In this document: piece by piece, positions 28,491 through 36,642 of the stretch | How positions within the stretch are numbered: the stretch's first letter is position 1 | Layout of the letters: each line of letters starts with the position of its first letter | Origin: an uncultured Bacilli bacterium | GTDB taxonomy: Bacteria; Bacillota_I; Bacilli_A; RF39; UBA660 | Direction: 5' to 3' | NCBI GenBank assembly: GCA_947623925.1 | Contig: CANQID010000005.1 | Location: 1 to 51,159 of the forward strand | DNA: 51,159 nucleotides | The notes under the pieces: generated by a model | Told to the model about the DNA's origin: nothing | The model's database searches: none | What the model saw: the letters and a program-made list of their open reading frames with translations, nothing else | Position numbers and translations under genes: made by a program

Positions 28491-29651
28491 ATGAGTGAAA
28501 AAAATAATAATAAAAACAACAGAAAAATCAATAAAAATAATATAAATACAAAAAAAACAATAAATAAAACCTCATCTAAAAATAGCAACTATACTTCACA
28601 AATAGCAGTTCAAAAAAAGAAAGAAAAAATGATAGAAAATTCTTATAAAACAACAGCAAAATCCACTCCAACAAAACAAGAAAATCCTCATTATAAAGAA
28701 TTACATACGACTACTCATATAAAAAATGCAGAATATGAACCAAAACACACTATTAAGTCTATTAAAAACGGAAAAATAAATTCTCCTCAAGAAGAAGGAA
28801 CAGTTTACCATACTAAAAAAAGGAGAAAATTAAAAGTTAAAAACATAATTCTATTACTTATATTTTTAACTAGTTTCACCTTATTAGTTTATTCATGTAT
28901 CAATATATATAGATGGTATCAAGACTCAAAGCAAACTAAAAAAATAAATGATGAAATACAAAATATCGTCGAAATAAAAGACATAGAAGAAGATAATACT
29001 CCAACAAAACAGATAGAAGTCATCGAACAAGAAGAAGAAATTCCAAAAAGCAATCCTTATTGGGATTACATAAAAATGAATCTAATTGATGTTAATTTCA
29101 ACAATTTAAAAGCAATTAATAATGAAACAGTCGGTTGGATTCAAGTAAACGGGACAAACATCAACTACCCTTTCGTTCAAACAAGCGATAACAAATTCTA
29201 TCTAACTCATACATTTAATAAAAATTATAACACTGCAGGTTGGGTCTTCATGGATTATCGTAATAACATTCAAAATTTTGATAAAAACACCATTCTTTAT
29301 GGCCATGGAAGACGAGATAAAACAATGTTTGGTTCATTAAAAAACATTTTACAGAGTAATTGGTACAATAACAAAAACAACTACATTATCAAGCTTTCTA
29401 CAGAATATCAAAACAGTTTATGGCAGGTCTTTAGTGTTTATCATATAGCTACAACTAGTGACTATATCCAAACAGAATTTAGTAGTGACGAAGAATTTAA
29501 AAAATTTGCTGATATGCTTCAAGCAAGAAGTGCTTATACTTTCGATACAACTGTAAGTGGATCAGATAAAATATTAACTCTATCGACTTGCTATAACGAT
29601 CAAGAAAAAGTAGTAATGCACGCTAAATTAATAAAGTTTACTAATCGTTAA
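28491..29651 (+). CDS. Class-B-like sortase, Lys at the usual Arg position
   Basis: A 386-residue membrane transpeptidase. The first ~115 residues are a basic, Lys/Asn/Thr-rich disordered cytoplasmic tail; a membrane helix follows at about 118-140, then an acidic linker and the sortase domain (about 195-386) with TVGWIQVNGTNINYPFVQ, the His in YGHGR and the Cys in TLSTC. After the Cys the sequence reads YNDQEKVVMHAKL, placing Lys where the sister sortase at 25.4 kb has Arg. The gene is transcribed opposite to its neighbours, and its codons use more C than flanking housekeeping genes, hinting at separate ancestry. Own promoter and terminator. Confidence 0.85.
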   Translation: MSEKNNNKNNRKINKNNINTKKTINKTSSKNSNYTSQIAVQKKKEKMIENSYKTTAKSTPTKQENPHYKELHTTTHIKNAEYEPKHTIKSIKNGKINSPQEEGTVYHTKKRRKLKVKNIILLLIFLTSFTLLVYSCINIYRWYQDSKQTKKINDEIQNIVEIKDIEEDNTPTKQIEVIEQEEEIPKSNPYWDYIKMNLIDVNFNNLKAINNETVGWIQVNGTNINYPFVQTSDNKFYLTHTFNKNYNTAGWVFMDYRNNIQNFDKNTILYGHGRRDKTMFGSLKNILQSNWYNNKNNYIIKLSTEYQNSLWQVFSVYHIATTSDYIQTEFSSDEEFKKFADMLQARSAYTFDTTVSGSDKILTLSTCYNDQEKVVMHAKLIKFTNR

Positions 29652-29680
29652 AAAGATACTCAAAAAAAAGTATCTTTTTT
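29650..29680 (+). terminator. Terminator of the plus-strand sortase gene
   Basis: AAAAAGATAC and GTATCTTTTTT form a 10-bp stem around an A-rich loop; the T-run is part of the 3' arm. Confidence 0.88.
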
Positions 29681-29702
29681 AACATACAAATTAATCCACA
29701 AT

Positions 29703-29730
29703 AAAAGCCTATCTTAATTGATAGACTTTT
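29703..29730 (-). terminator. Terminator of the NPSTG surface protein gene
   Basis: An 11-bp stem (AAAAGTCTATC with GATAGGCTTTT on the minus strand, one G-U pair) with a 6-nt loop. Confidence 0.8.
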
Positions 29731-29739
29731 AAATTTTAA

Positions 29740-30804
29740 CTATTCATTTACTTTTTTGAAATAAATTGCAGTTCCTAATAAACATACAAGTGATACTGTT
29801 CCAATAATAGCATAAGTTACTATGTTGTCTCCAGTAGATGGATTTTCTTCCTCAGGGGCCTTGTCTCCAGTAGATGCATTATTTTCTTCAGGAGTTTTTT
29901 CTTCAGTAGATGTATTATCTTCTTCAGGAGTTTTTTCTACAAGAGTAAGCTTAATATAAATTTGATTTGTTTGTCCTAATTCACTATTAAAATCAAATTC
30001 TTTAGTCATTTCTTCATCTGTATAATATCCAGCAATAGTAAGACCATTTTCTGCAACTTTTGTTTTTAATGTAGCAAATGTATCTTCTGTAACTTTTGTT
30101 CCTTCATCTAAATAAACAATATCTGTATAAACCTTAGAATCTGCATCATTACTATAAGTAGCTGTATAAGTTAATTTAATTTGCTTAGAAGTAGTTAAAT
30201 AATTTTCTTCAGTCCATACAACAGCATTATCTTTTGCATTAGTATCTTTTAAAGTTATAACAGCTGGGTTGAAAATAATTTTAACAGTTTGATCATATTC
30301 GCCATTGCCATCCCAATCCATTCTGTATGTGTAAACAAATTTAGTTTTTAATTCACTGGCTTTAGTTAAAAATTCTGTTTTAATTGCTGCATAGAAATCA
30401 AAGTATTGCCCTTCAGGATTAGAAGCATCAAGCTCCTTTGAATCACGCTTATCCCACCAGCTAGCAGCAGGAGTCTCATCAGCATGATCATATTTTGAGT
30501 TTTTCAAAACATCGATACCAATTCCTTTAGGTGCATAAACACGAACACCTGCCCAAGCAGCAACACTATTCCTACCAATTGTTCCATCTACTTCAGTCAT
30601 TTTAAATGTTGCAGCATCGAAAGTAATAACTACATTATCTGTCCCATTACCCTCTACAGTTGGTTCACCTTCTATAAAAGAATCCCTTGGAAGTAAAACT
30701 TCTACTTCTGATAAAGAATCGAACTTTGCTTCTTCAGCATATACGGGAACTGTAACAAACATGCCTACTAAAAATGCCGTCATAAACATTATTGCCTTTT
30801 TCAT
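29740..30804 (-). CDS. Secreted surface protein with NPSTG sortase signal
   Basis: About 354 residues. The ATG at 30804 follows GGAAAGGAG and opens a signal peptide (MKKAIMFMTAF...VYA, cleavage before EEAK); the ORF-track start 22 codons upstream lies in the promoter. The central region is beta-rich with several Trp. Near residues 220-285 a segment (IAGYYTDEEMTKEFDF..IYIKL) resembles the InlB/Listeria-Bacteroides beta-grasp repeat common in surface proteins. The C-terminus has acidic near-repeats (STEEKTPEENN, STGDKAPEEEN), NPSTG, a hydrophobic helix and KKVNE. A sortase substrate next to two sortases. GC is clearly above the surroundings in the central part. Confidence 0.85.
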   Translation of the reverse strand: MKKAIMFMTAFLVGMFVTVPVYAEEAKFDSLSEVEVLLPRDSFIEGEPTVEGNGTDNVVITFDAATFKMTEVDGTIGRNSVAAWAGVRVYAPKGIGIDVLKNSKYDHADETPAASWWDKRDSKELDASNPEGQYFDFYAAIKTEFLTKASELKTKFVYTYRMDWDGNGEYDQTVKIIFNPAVITLKDTNAKDNAVVWTEENYLTTSKQIKLTYTATYSNDADSKVYTDIVYLDEGTKVTEDTFATLKTKVAENGLTIAGYYTDEEMTKEFDFNSELGQTNQIYIKLTLVEKTPEEDNTSTEEKTPEENNASTGDKAPEEENPSTGDNIVTYAIIGTVSLVCLLGTAIYFKKVNE

Positions 30805-30840
30805 AAATTTTCTCTCCTTTCCAATAATATCTATAAGTCT

Positions 30841-30870
30841 ATGATAACATACCACCATAACCATTGTCAA
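30841..30870 (-). promoter_or_regulatory. Promoter of the NPSTG surface protein gene
   Basis: TTGACA with TATCAT at 18 nt (or TTATCA at 17), followed by a leader of about 30 nt and a strong AAGGAG site. Confidence 0.65.
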
Positions 30871-30918
30871 TTAGTAACTTTTTCTATGACAAAATTTTAC
30901 ATCTAGAGAAATCAATCA

Positions 30919-31301
30919 TGTGTTACATTTTTTATAAAATTAAAGATGTTTTTATAATTAAGTTATACATAAATATTCCTCTACTATTTTGTTAAGAATC
31001 TTAAATCCTAATAATTTTTTTTGCTATATTTATATCTTGAATTATATTTTTTAACTTTTTTAAATCTCCTATCAATAAATTTGTTTATATTTAATTATTA
31101 ACAAATTCTAACCCATTATTTGTCTATATTGTATTTATTTTTAATTTCATTGTTTTTTCTAATGTTTTTATAAATCTCGTATTTGTTACACCATTTTTTA
31201 TTGTATATTCACACATTTTCTTTCTAAATTTCATTTCCTCCGTTATAATCTTGAGAGTACTACTCTTTCATATAATTATTATCTTTCAACTCAATTACAC
31301 A
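30919..31301. mobile_element. Decayed insertion sequence remnant, possibly IS481-like
   Basis: This stretch between the NPSTG gene and aspS holds the transposase relic at 31091-31234. The ends are weak inverted repeats: TGTGTTACATT on plus at 30919 and TGTGTAATTGAG on minus at 31301, each preceded by ATC plus one base. The interior has lost most of the expected 1 kb or more of a complete element. No target duplication can be established by eye. The outer boundaries are tentative; the transposase fragment is the better-supported part. Confidence 0.5.
31091..31234 (-). pseudogene. Transposase relic with internal deletion
   Basis: On the minus strand an ATG preceded by GGAGG opens MKFRKKMCEYTIKNGV, typical of the N-terminal helix-turn-helix of IS481/IS3-type transposases. 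Within 20 codons the frame jumps to a segment like the integrase core: KTLEKTMKLKINTI, an in-frame TAG, then TNNGLEFVNN, which mirrors the catalytic QTDNGxEF motif of DDE transposases (Asp replaced by Asn). The frame ends at TAA 12 codons later. The simplest reading is an ancient transposase with a large internal deletion and point decay. Too short for the ORF track. Confidence 0.6.
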
Positions 31302-31352
31302 AGATAGTATCTTTTTTTATTTTATGTTTCATATTCAAAATATCAATAAAAT

Positions 31353-31381
31353 TTCACAAAAAAAAGATAAGAATTATCTTA
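31353..31381 (-). terminator. Terminator of the gatCAB-aspS operon
   Basis: AAGATAA and TTATCTT pair around a 3-nt loop, then eight T on the minus strand; the stem overlaps the aspS stop codon. Confidence 0.85.
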
Positions 31382-33119
31382 CCTTTATATGAACCTCTCT
31401 TAATTGTTGTTCAGTAACTTCACTAGGAGAAGACATCATCATATCTTGACCTGAAGCACTCATAGGAAATGCTATAACCTCTCTTATAGATTTTTCATCT
31501 TTTAACATCATAAGCATTCTATCAATTCCTATTGCCATACCAGCATGTGGAGGTGCTCCATACTCAAAAGCAGTGTAAAGTGATTTAAATTTTGACTTCA
31601 ATTCATCTTCACTATATCCAGCAATAGAAAAAGCTTTTTTCATTATTTCAATATCATGATTTCTAACAGCTCCACTTACTAATTCAACACCATTACATAC
31701 AAAATCAAATTGATAAGCAAGAACTTCATCTGGTTTTTTATTATTTAAACTATCCATACCACCTTGTGGCATACTAAACGGATTGTGAGTAAATATCATT
31801 TTACCTTCTTCTTCACTATATTCAAACATAGGAAAATCATTTATAATACAAAATTCAAATTTATTTTCATCAAGTAAATTTAATTTTCTTCCAAGTTCAT
31901 CTCTAATAGATCCTGCTAGAGTTGCTGCATTATATTTATCAGCAATAAAGAAAAGTACACTTCCTACTTTTAAATCAGCAGTTTTTATTAAACTTTGTCT
32001 TTCTTTATCACTTAAAAACTTATCGATAGGTCCTTTAAATGTCATATCATCATTAACAGTAATATAACCAATTCCAGGCATACCTAAAGAAGAAGCATAA
32101 TCAACAAGTTCATTAAACCAAGAATTAGATTTATCTGCAATGCCATCTACTTTTATACCTCTTACTGTAGTATTAGAAAAAGGTTTAAATGTAGTTTCAC
32201 TAAATTCATCTGTTAAATCAATTATAACAAGTGGATTTCTTAAATCAGGTTTGTCCGTACCATATTTAAGCATAGCTTCTTTATAAGGTATTCTTACAAA
32301 CGGTTTAGATGAAACTTCTTTATTACTAAATTTTTTAAAAACATCAGTAAATATTTCTTCACCAAGTTTATAAATATCTTCTTCTTCTGCAAAAGACATT
32401 TCCATATCTAATTGATAAAATTCACCATAAACCCTATCTGCTCTTGCATCTTCATCTCTAAAACAAGGTGCGATTTGAAAATATTTATCAAATCCACTGA
32501 CCATTAATAATTGTTTAAATATTTGAGGTGCTTGAGGTAAAGCATAAAATTTACCATGGAATTTACGAGATGGAACTATAAAATCCCTTGCTCCTTCTGG
32601 AGATGATGAAGTAAGTATTGGAGTTTGAATTTCTGTAAATTCTAAACTATTCATTTTCTCTCTTAAATAAGAAATAACTTTTGTTCTAAATAAAATATTA
32701 TCATGTACTTTTTTATTCCTTAAGTCTAAATATCTATATTTAAGTCTTACTTCTTCGTTTACTTCTGTTGATGTCATAACTTCAAAAGGTAAAACATTTT
32801 TACATTTTCCTAAAACTTCTAATGAATCAACTAATACTTCAATAGTACCTGTACTTATTCTTGGGTTATAATCATCTTCATCTCTTTTTCTTACTTTACC
32901 TGTTAAGCAAATGGTAGATTCACGAGTAAGTCCATCAAATAATTTGCCATCATTTGTAACTGTTTGAATAGTTCCCTTTTCATCTCTAACATCTACAAAT
33001 ATTACTCCACCATGGTCTCTAATATTTTCTATCCAACCTGATAATTTAACATTTTTCCCAATATCTTCTTCTGTTAAACTACCACAATAATCATTTCTAT
33101 ATTTGTTATTTGGTTTCAT
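31374..33119 (-). CDS. aspS: Aspartyl-tRNA synthetase, probably non-discriminating
   Basis: Charges tRNA with Asp. 581 residues, bacterial type: N-terminal OB anticodon-binding domain (LSGWIENIRDHGGVIFVDVRD), class II motifs 2 (FRDEDARADR) and 3 (GMAIGIDRMLMML), and the bacterial GAD insertion. It is the last gene of an operon with gatC-gatA-gatB under a T-box whose specifier appears to be AAC (Asn). That context implies an enzyme that also makes Asp-tRNA(Asn) as substrate for GatCAB. It starts 2 nt after gatB ends on the minus strand. Specificity is inferred from context, not from residues. Confidence 0.93.
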   Translation of the reverse strand: MKPNNKYRNDYCGSLTEEDIGKNVKLSGWIENIRDHGGVIFVDVRDEKGTIQTVTNDGKLFDGLTRESTICLTGKVRKRDEDDYNPRISTGTIEVLVDSLEVLGKCKNVLPFEVMTSTEVNEEVRLKYRYLDLRNKKVHDNILFRTKVISYLREKMNSLEFTEIQTPILTSSSPEGARDFIVPSRKFHGKFYALPQAPQIFKQLLMVSGFDKYFQIAPCFRDEDARADRVYGEFYQLDMEMSFAEEEDIYKLGEEIFTDVFKKFSNKEVSSKPFVRIPYKEAMLKYGTDKPDLRNPLVIIDLTDEFSETTFKPFSNTTVRGIKVDGIADKSNSWFNELVDYASSLGMPGIGYITVNDDMTFKGPIDKFLSDKERQSLIKTADLKVGSVLFFIADKYNAATLAGSIRDELGRKLNLLDENKFEFCIINDFPMFEYSEEEGKMIFTHNPFSMPQGGMDSLNNKKPDEVLAYQFDFVCNGVELVSGAVRNHDIEIMKKAFSIAGYSEDELKSKFKSLYTAFEYGAPPHAGMAIGIDRMLMMLKDEKSIREVIAFPMSASGQDMMMSSPSEVTEQQLREVHIKVR

Positions 33120-33121
33120 AT

Positions 33122-34546
33122 TTACCTCTTTTCTATTTCCTCTTTCATTAAATTTGAAGCTAAACTTGGATTTGCTTTTCCATGTGTTTTTTTCATAACT
33201 TGACCTACTAAGAAATCAAGTATTCTATCTCTTCCATTTTTAACATCTTGTACTGCTTGTGGTTGTTCTTCTATTACTTCAAGAACTATTTTTCTTATTT
33301 CTCCATCATCTGCAATTTGACTAATTCCAAGTTCATTAACAATATCAGTTGGATCTTTTTCATCACTTAATGATTTATATAAAACTTCTTTACCTTGTTT
33401 ACTAGATATTTTATTTTCACTTACCATTTTAATTAATTCAGTTAGCATTTTTGGTGTTACATAAATATCATTAATTCCTATTTCTAGTTTATTTAAATGT
33501 CCTAATATTATACTTATAATCCAATTTGCAGCAAGTTTTGGGTCACTACCTTCTTTTATACATTTTTCAAAATAATCTGCAATTTCTTTTTCTTTTACAA
33601 GTATAGTAGAATCATATCTTGATAAAGAATATTTATCCATATACATATTTATTCTTTCATATTGTAACATTGGTATTTCTGATTTTATTTCATTTATAAA
33701 TTCATCTGTTACTTTAACAGGTGCGATATTTGGTTCTATAAAATATTTATAATCAACTGCATCTACTTTACTACGCATTGGATAAGTACAATTATCTTCA
33801 TCACTATATCTTCTTGTTTCTTGGATTACTTTACCACCACTATTAAGTACTTCAGTTTGTCTTTCTATTTCATACATAATAGCCTTTTCAACATTATTAA
33901 ATGAATTTATGTTTTTCATTTCAACCTTTGTTCCAAGTTCTGTTGCATTCTCGTCCATAAGTGATATATTAACATCACATCTCATTTGTCCTTTATCACT
34001 TCTTGCTTCACTTGTGCCACAATATAAAAACATACTTCTTAATGCTTCAAGGAAAGCAATAGCTTCTTTTGCACTATTTAAACATGGTTCCGTAACTGTT
34101 TCTAAAAGTGGAATACCTGAACGATTATAATCTATTAATGAATATGTGCCAAAATGGTCTAATGAGGCAGTATCTTCTTCTAAGTGTGTATCATGGATTA
34201 ATACTTTTTTATCTACACCATCGACATTTATCATTACATATCCATCAACACCTACTGGTTTATGCATTTGTGTTATTTGATAACCTTTTGGTAAATCTGG
34301 ATAAAAATAATTTTTTCTATCAAATATTATTTCATCAGGAGTTTTACAATTAAGCGCAATAGCCATCTTTAATGCTTTTTTTACTGCTTCTTTATTTACT
34401 ACAGGAAGTATCCCCGGAAATCCTAAATCAACAGGTGCAATATTTGAATTTGGAATACTTGAATAATCATTTTTTGAACCACTAAAGTTTTTTGAATTTG
34501 TTTTTAATTCACAGTGAACTTCTAGTCCTATTACTACTTTATACAT
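33122..34546 (-). CDS. gatB: Asp/Glu-tRNA amidotransferase subunit B
   Basis: tRNA-binding and kinase subunit of GatCAB, which amidates mischarged Asp-tRNA(Asn) and/or Glu-tRNA(Gln). The 474-residue chain starts YKVVIGLEVHCEL and contains DLPKGYQITQ, the GatB signature region around SDKGQMRCDVN, and a C-terminal YqeY-like domain ending KTHGKANPSLASNLM. The ATG lies within the 3' end of gatA (8-nt overlap) after GGAGG, giving tight coupling. Confidence 0.96.
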   Translation of the reverse strand: MYKVVIGLEVHCELKTNSKNFSGSKNDYSSIPNSNIAPVDLGFPGILPVVNKEAVKKALKMAIALNCKTPDEIIFDRKNYFYPDLPKGYQITQMHKPVGVDGYVMINVDGVDKKVLIHDTHLEEDTASLDHFGTYSLIDYNRSGIPLLETVTEPCLNSAKEAIAFLEALRSMFLYCGTSEARSDKGQMRCDVNISLMDENATELGTKVEMKNINSFNNVEKAIMYEIERQTEVLNSGGKVIQETRRYSDEDNCTYPMRSKVDAVDYKYFIEPNIAPVKVTDEFINEIKSEIPMLQYERINMYMDKYSLSRYDSTILVKEKEIADYFEKCIKEGSDPKLAANWIISIILGHLNKLEIGINDIYVTPKMLTELIKMVSENKISSKQGKEVLYKSLSDEKDPTDIVNELGISQIADDGEIRKIVLEVIEEQPQAVQDVKNGRDRILDFLVGQVMKKTHGKANPSLASNLMKEEIEKR

Positions 34547-35981
34547 CGTATTCCTCCTTTAACAATCCTTTATACCCTAATTTTTCTTCTATTTTATATG
34601 CCATATTTAATACTAAATCATCTTCCATAGCTCTACCTGTTAAATTAATACTTATAGGCATTTTATTTACTATTCCACTTGGAAGTGAAATACTTGGGAA
34701 ACCTCCAAAGTTACCAATAACTAAATGGTTTTCAAGTATTAAATATCTATCTGATAATTGGTCAGTTTTTTCTCCAAATTTAGGTGCGATTCCACCACTT
34801 GTAGGCATTATAAGTCCATCATATGTTTTAAATAATTCATTCATTCTATTTACTACAAGTCTTCTTACTCTACCTGCATTTAAAAATAGTTTTTCTTGAT
34901 TTTCTTTTTGTAATATATAACTACCTAGTATAAATCTTCTTTTTATAAGTTCTGAAAAACCTTTTGTACGAGCATCGAACATTATTTCCTCTATACTATT
35001 ACCTTCACCTCTTGGGCCAAATTGAATACCTGTCAAATTAGCATTATTACTTGTTGCTTCTGCACATGATATTGTCATGTATGTTGGATATAAAGCATCA
35101 AGTAGTTCTTTTCCAAATTCAACCTCTTCTACTATAAAGCCAATTTCTCTTAGTTTATCTATATTTTCGTGAAAAATCTTTAATGTTTCAAGTAATTCAG
35201 TATCTTTTGAATCTTTATATAAATTAATATCACATGCTTCTTTTATATAAAATAATTTTTTACCTTTAATATCGTTTTCTAATGTACTTGAATATATTTT
35301 ATTATCATCTGGAAGTGAAGTCATATCAAATTCATCTTGTCCTTTTATTATATCTGTTACATAAGCAATATCTTTAACACATCTAGCAAAACATCCAACA
35401 TGGTCTAATGATGATGCAAATCCAAAAAGTCCATATCTACTTATTCTTCCATAAGTTGGCTTAAATCCTACTACTCCACCAAATGCAGCAGGTTTTCTTA
35501 TAGAATCTCCTGTATCTGAACCTATTGAAAAAGGAACTATATTTAGAGCAACTGAGGCTGCACTACCAGCAGAAGAACCACCTATCATATGAGTTTTATC
35601 CCAAGGATTTCTTACAATTCCTGTATGTCCTGTTGTTCCTGTTCCTCCCATAGCAAGTTCATCTAATACGGTTTTTCCAACAAGTACAGCGCCACTTTCT
35701 TTTAATTTTTTATATACAGTTGAATCGTAAACAGGTACATAATCTTTTAATATATTTGATGAACCTGTTGTTAAAATACCTTTTGTTGAAAAATTATCTT
35801 TTAATCCATATGGTATTCCATCTAGTTTAGAAGTACTGTTTTCATGCATATATTCATCTAATATTGTTACAAAGCAATTATAATCTTCTTGATATTTTTT
35901 TGCTTTATTTTTTGCTTCTTCAAATAGTTGTTTACTTGTTACTTCTTTTTTATCTATTTTTTCTCTTAATTCATCTATCAT
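34539..35981 (-). CDS. gatA: Asp/Glu-tRNA amidotransferase subunit A
   Basis: Glutaminase subunit that supplies ammonia to GatB. 480 residues with the amidase-signature triad: Lys in PYGLKDNF, cis-Ser in GGSSAGSAA, nucleophile Ser in SDTGDSIRKPA. The last motif reads GDSIRKPA rather than the usual GGSIRQPA; Asp and Lys at these places occur, as I recall, in GatA of some Mollicutes and Fusobacteria, so activity is probably retained. Its ATG overlaps the gatC stop (TAATG). Confidence 0.95.
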   Translation of the reverse strand: MIDELREKIDKKEVTSKQLFEEAKNKAKKYQEDYNCFVTILDEYMHENSTSKLDGIPYGLKDNFSTKGILTTGSSNILKDYVPVYDSTVYKKLKESGAVLVGKTVLDELAMGGTGTTGHTGIVRNPWDKTHMIGGSSAGSAASVALNIVPFSIGSDTGDSIRKPAAFGGVVGFKPTYGRISRYGLFGFASSLDHVGCFARCVKDIAYVTDIIKGQDEFDMTSLPDDNKIYSSTLENDIKGKKLFYIKEACDINLYKDSKDTELLETLKIFHENIDKLREIGFIVEEVEFGKELLDALYPTYMTISCAEATSNNANLTGIQFGPRGEGNSIEEIMFDARTKGFSELIKRRFILGSYILQKENQEKLFLNAGRVRRLVVNRMNELFKTYDGLIMPTSGGIAPKFGEKTDQLSDRYLILENHLVIGNFGGFPSISLPSGIVNKMPISINLTGRAMEDDLVLNMAYKIEEKLGYKGLLKEEYDV

Positions 35982-36271
35982 TATTCCACCACCTTTGGTA
36001 CTCTTATTTGACTTCTGTCATGATGTTTTGCATTTACTAATAAGTCTTCTGTTTCTAAAGTATTTTTTACTTCATCTTCTCTTAGTTTTGCAGTGTATGT
36101 TACAAATGGAAAAGTCATCGGTTCAACATCACTTATTCCATCTATTTTTCCTATTAAATCCATTTGTTTTAAAATAACATCAAATTCTTTTTGTAATGTT
36201 TCATATTCTTCATCATTCATTTTAAATAAAAGTTTTTCTGCATAAAGTTCAAGTTTTTCTTTTTCAATCAT
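35981..36271 (-). CDS. gatC: Asp/Glu-tRNA amidotransferase subunit C
   Basis: Small 96-residue subunit that bridges GatA and GatB. It has the typical pattern LYAEKLLFKMNDEEYETLQKEF, a central helix ILKQMDLIGKID and the conserved VEPMTFPF segment, with a C-terminal DEV..TL..E.LL..A motif. First gene of gatC-gatA-gatB-aspS, directly behind the T-box leader. Confidence 0.93.
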   Translation of the reverse strand: MIEKEKLELYAEKLLFKMNDEEYETLQKEFDVILKQMDLIGKIDGISDVEPMTFPFVTYTAKLREDEVKNTLETEDLLVNAKHHDRSQIRVPKVVE

Positions 36272-36292
36272 ATATATCTTCCTTTCTAAATT

Positions 36293-36555
36293 AAAAACAC
36301 AACCAATAGTCCTATTAATCAGGACGAATAGTTGTGTTTATCCGCGGTACCACCCTCATTACCATTAAAATGGTCACTTTTAAGTTCGTTAAAACTTTTG
36401 TACATGATAACGGGTACTATACCGACTTAATTTACTATTGTTTCAAATAAGCTACTCCATGGTGTTATTCATATTAGTTTATTTATTAGTTTTCACCAAC
36501 CACTAACTCTCTTAAAATAAAATCTAATATTACTTCTCCATTTCAAAGTATTTAC
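36293..36555 (-). promoter_or_regulatory. T-box riboswitch of gatCAB-aspS (apparent Asn specifier AAC)
   Basis: The minus strand shows the T-box core AATGAGGGTGGTACCGCGG, a Stem I with the AGAGAGTTAGTGG and GGTGAAAACTAAT elements, and a terminator made of AAACACAAC with GTTGTGTTT plus an inner GTCCT/AGGAC stem and T-run. Just 3' of the CTAATA arm that closes lower Stem I lies GAATAACACC, giving AAC (Asn) as specifier in the usual GAA-n-codon-A context. Uncharged tRNA(Asn) binding would favour antitermination, fitting an operon that makes Asn-tRNA(Asn) by transamidation. Confidence 0.88.
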
Positions 36556-36561
36556 TAGTAA

Positions 36562-36570
36562 ATTATACCA
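36562..36570 (-). promoter_or_regulatory. Extended -10 promoter of the gatCAB-aspS operon
   Basis: TGGTATAAT on minus, about 10 nt upstream of the T-box Stem I; only a weak -35 (GTAACA) is seen. Confidence 0.7.
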
Positions 36571-36642
36571 TATTTTTTATATTTTGTTACACTTTTTTTA
36601 CAATTGATAAAATTTTTAAAGAAAGAATATCAAGATTTTTTA

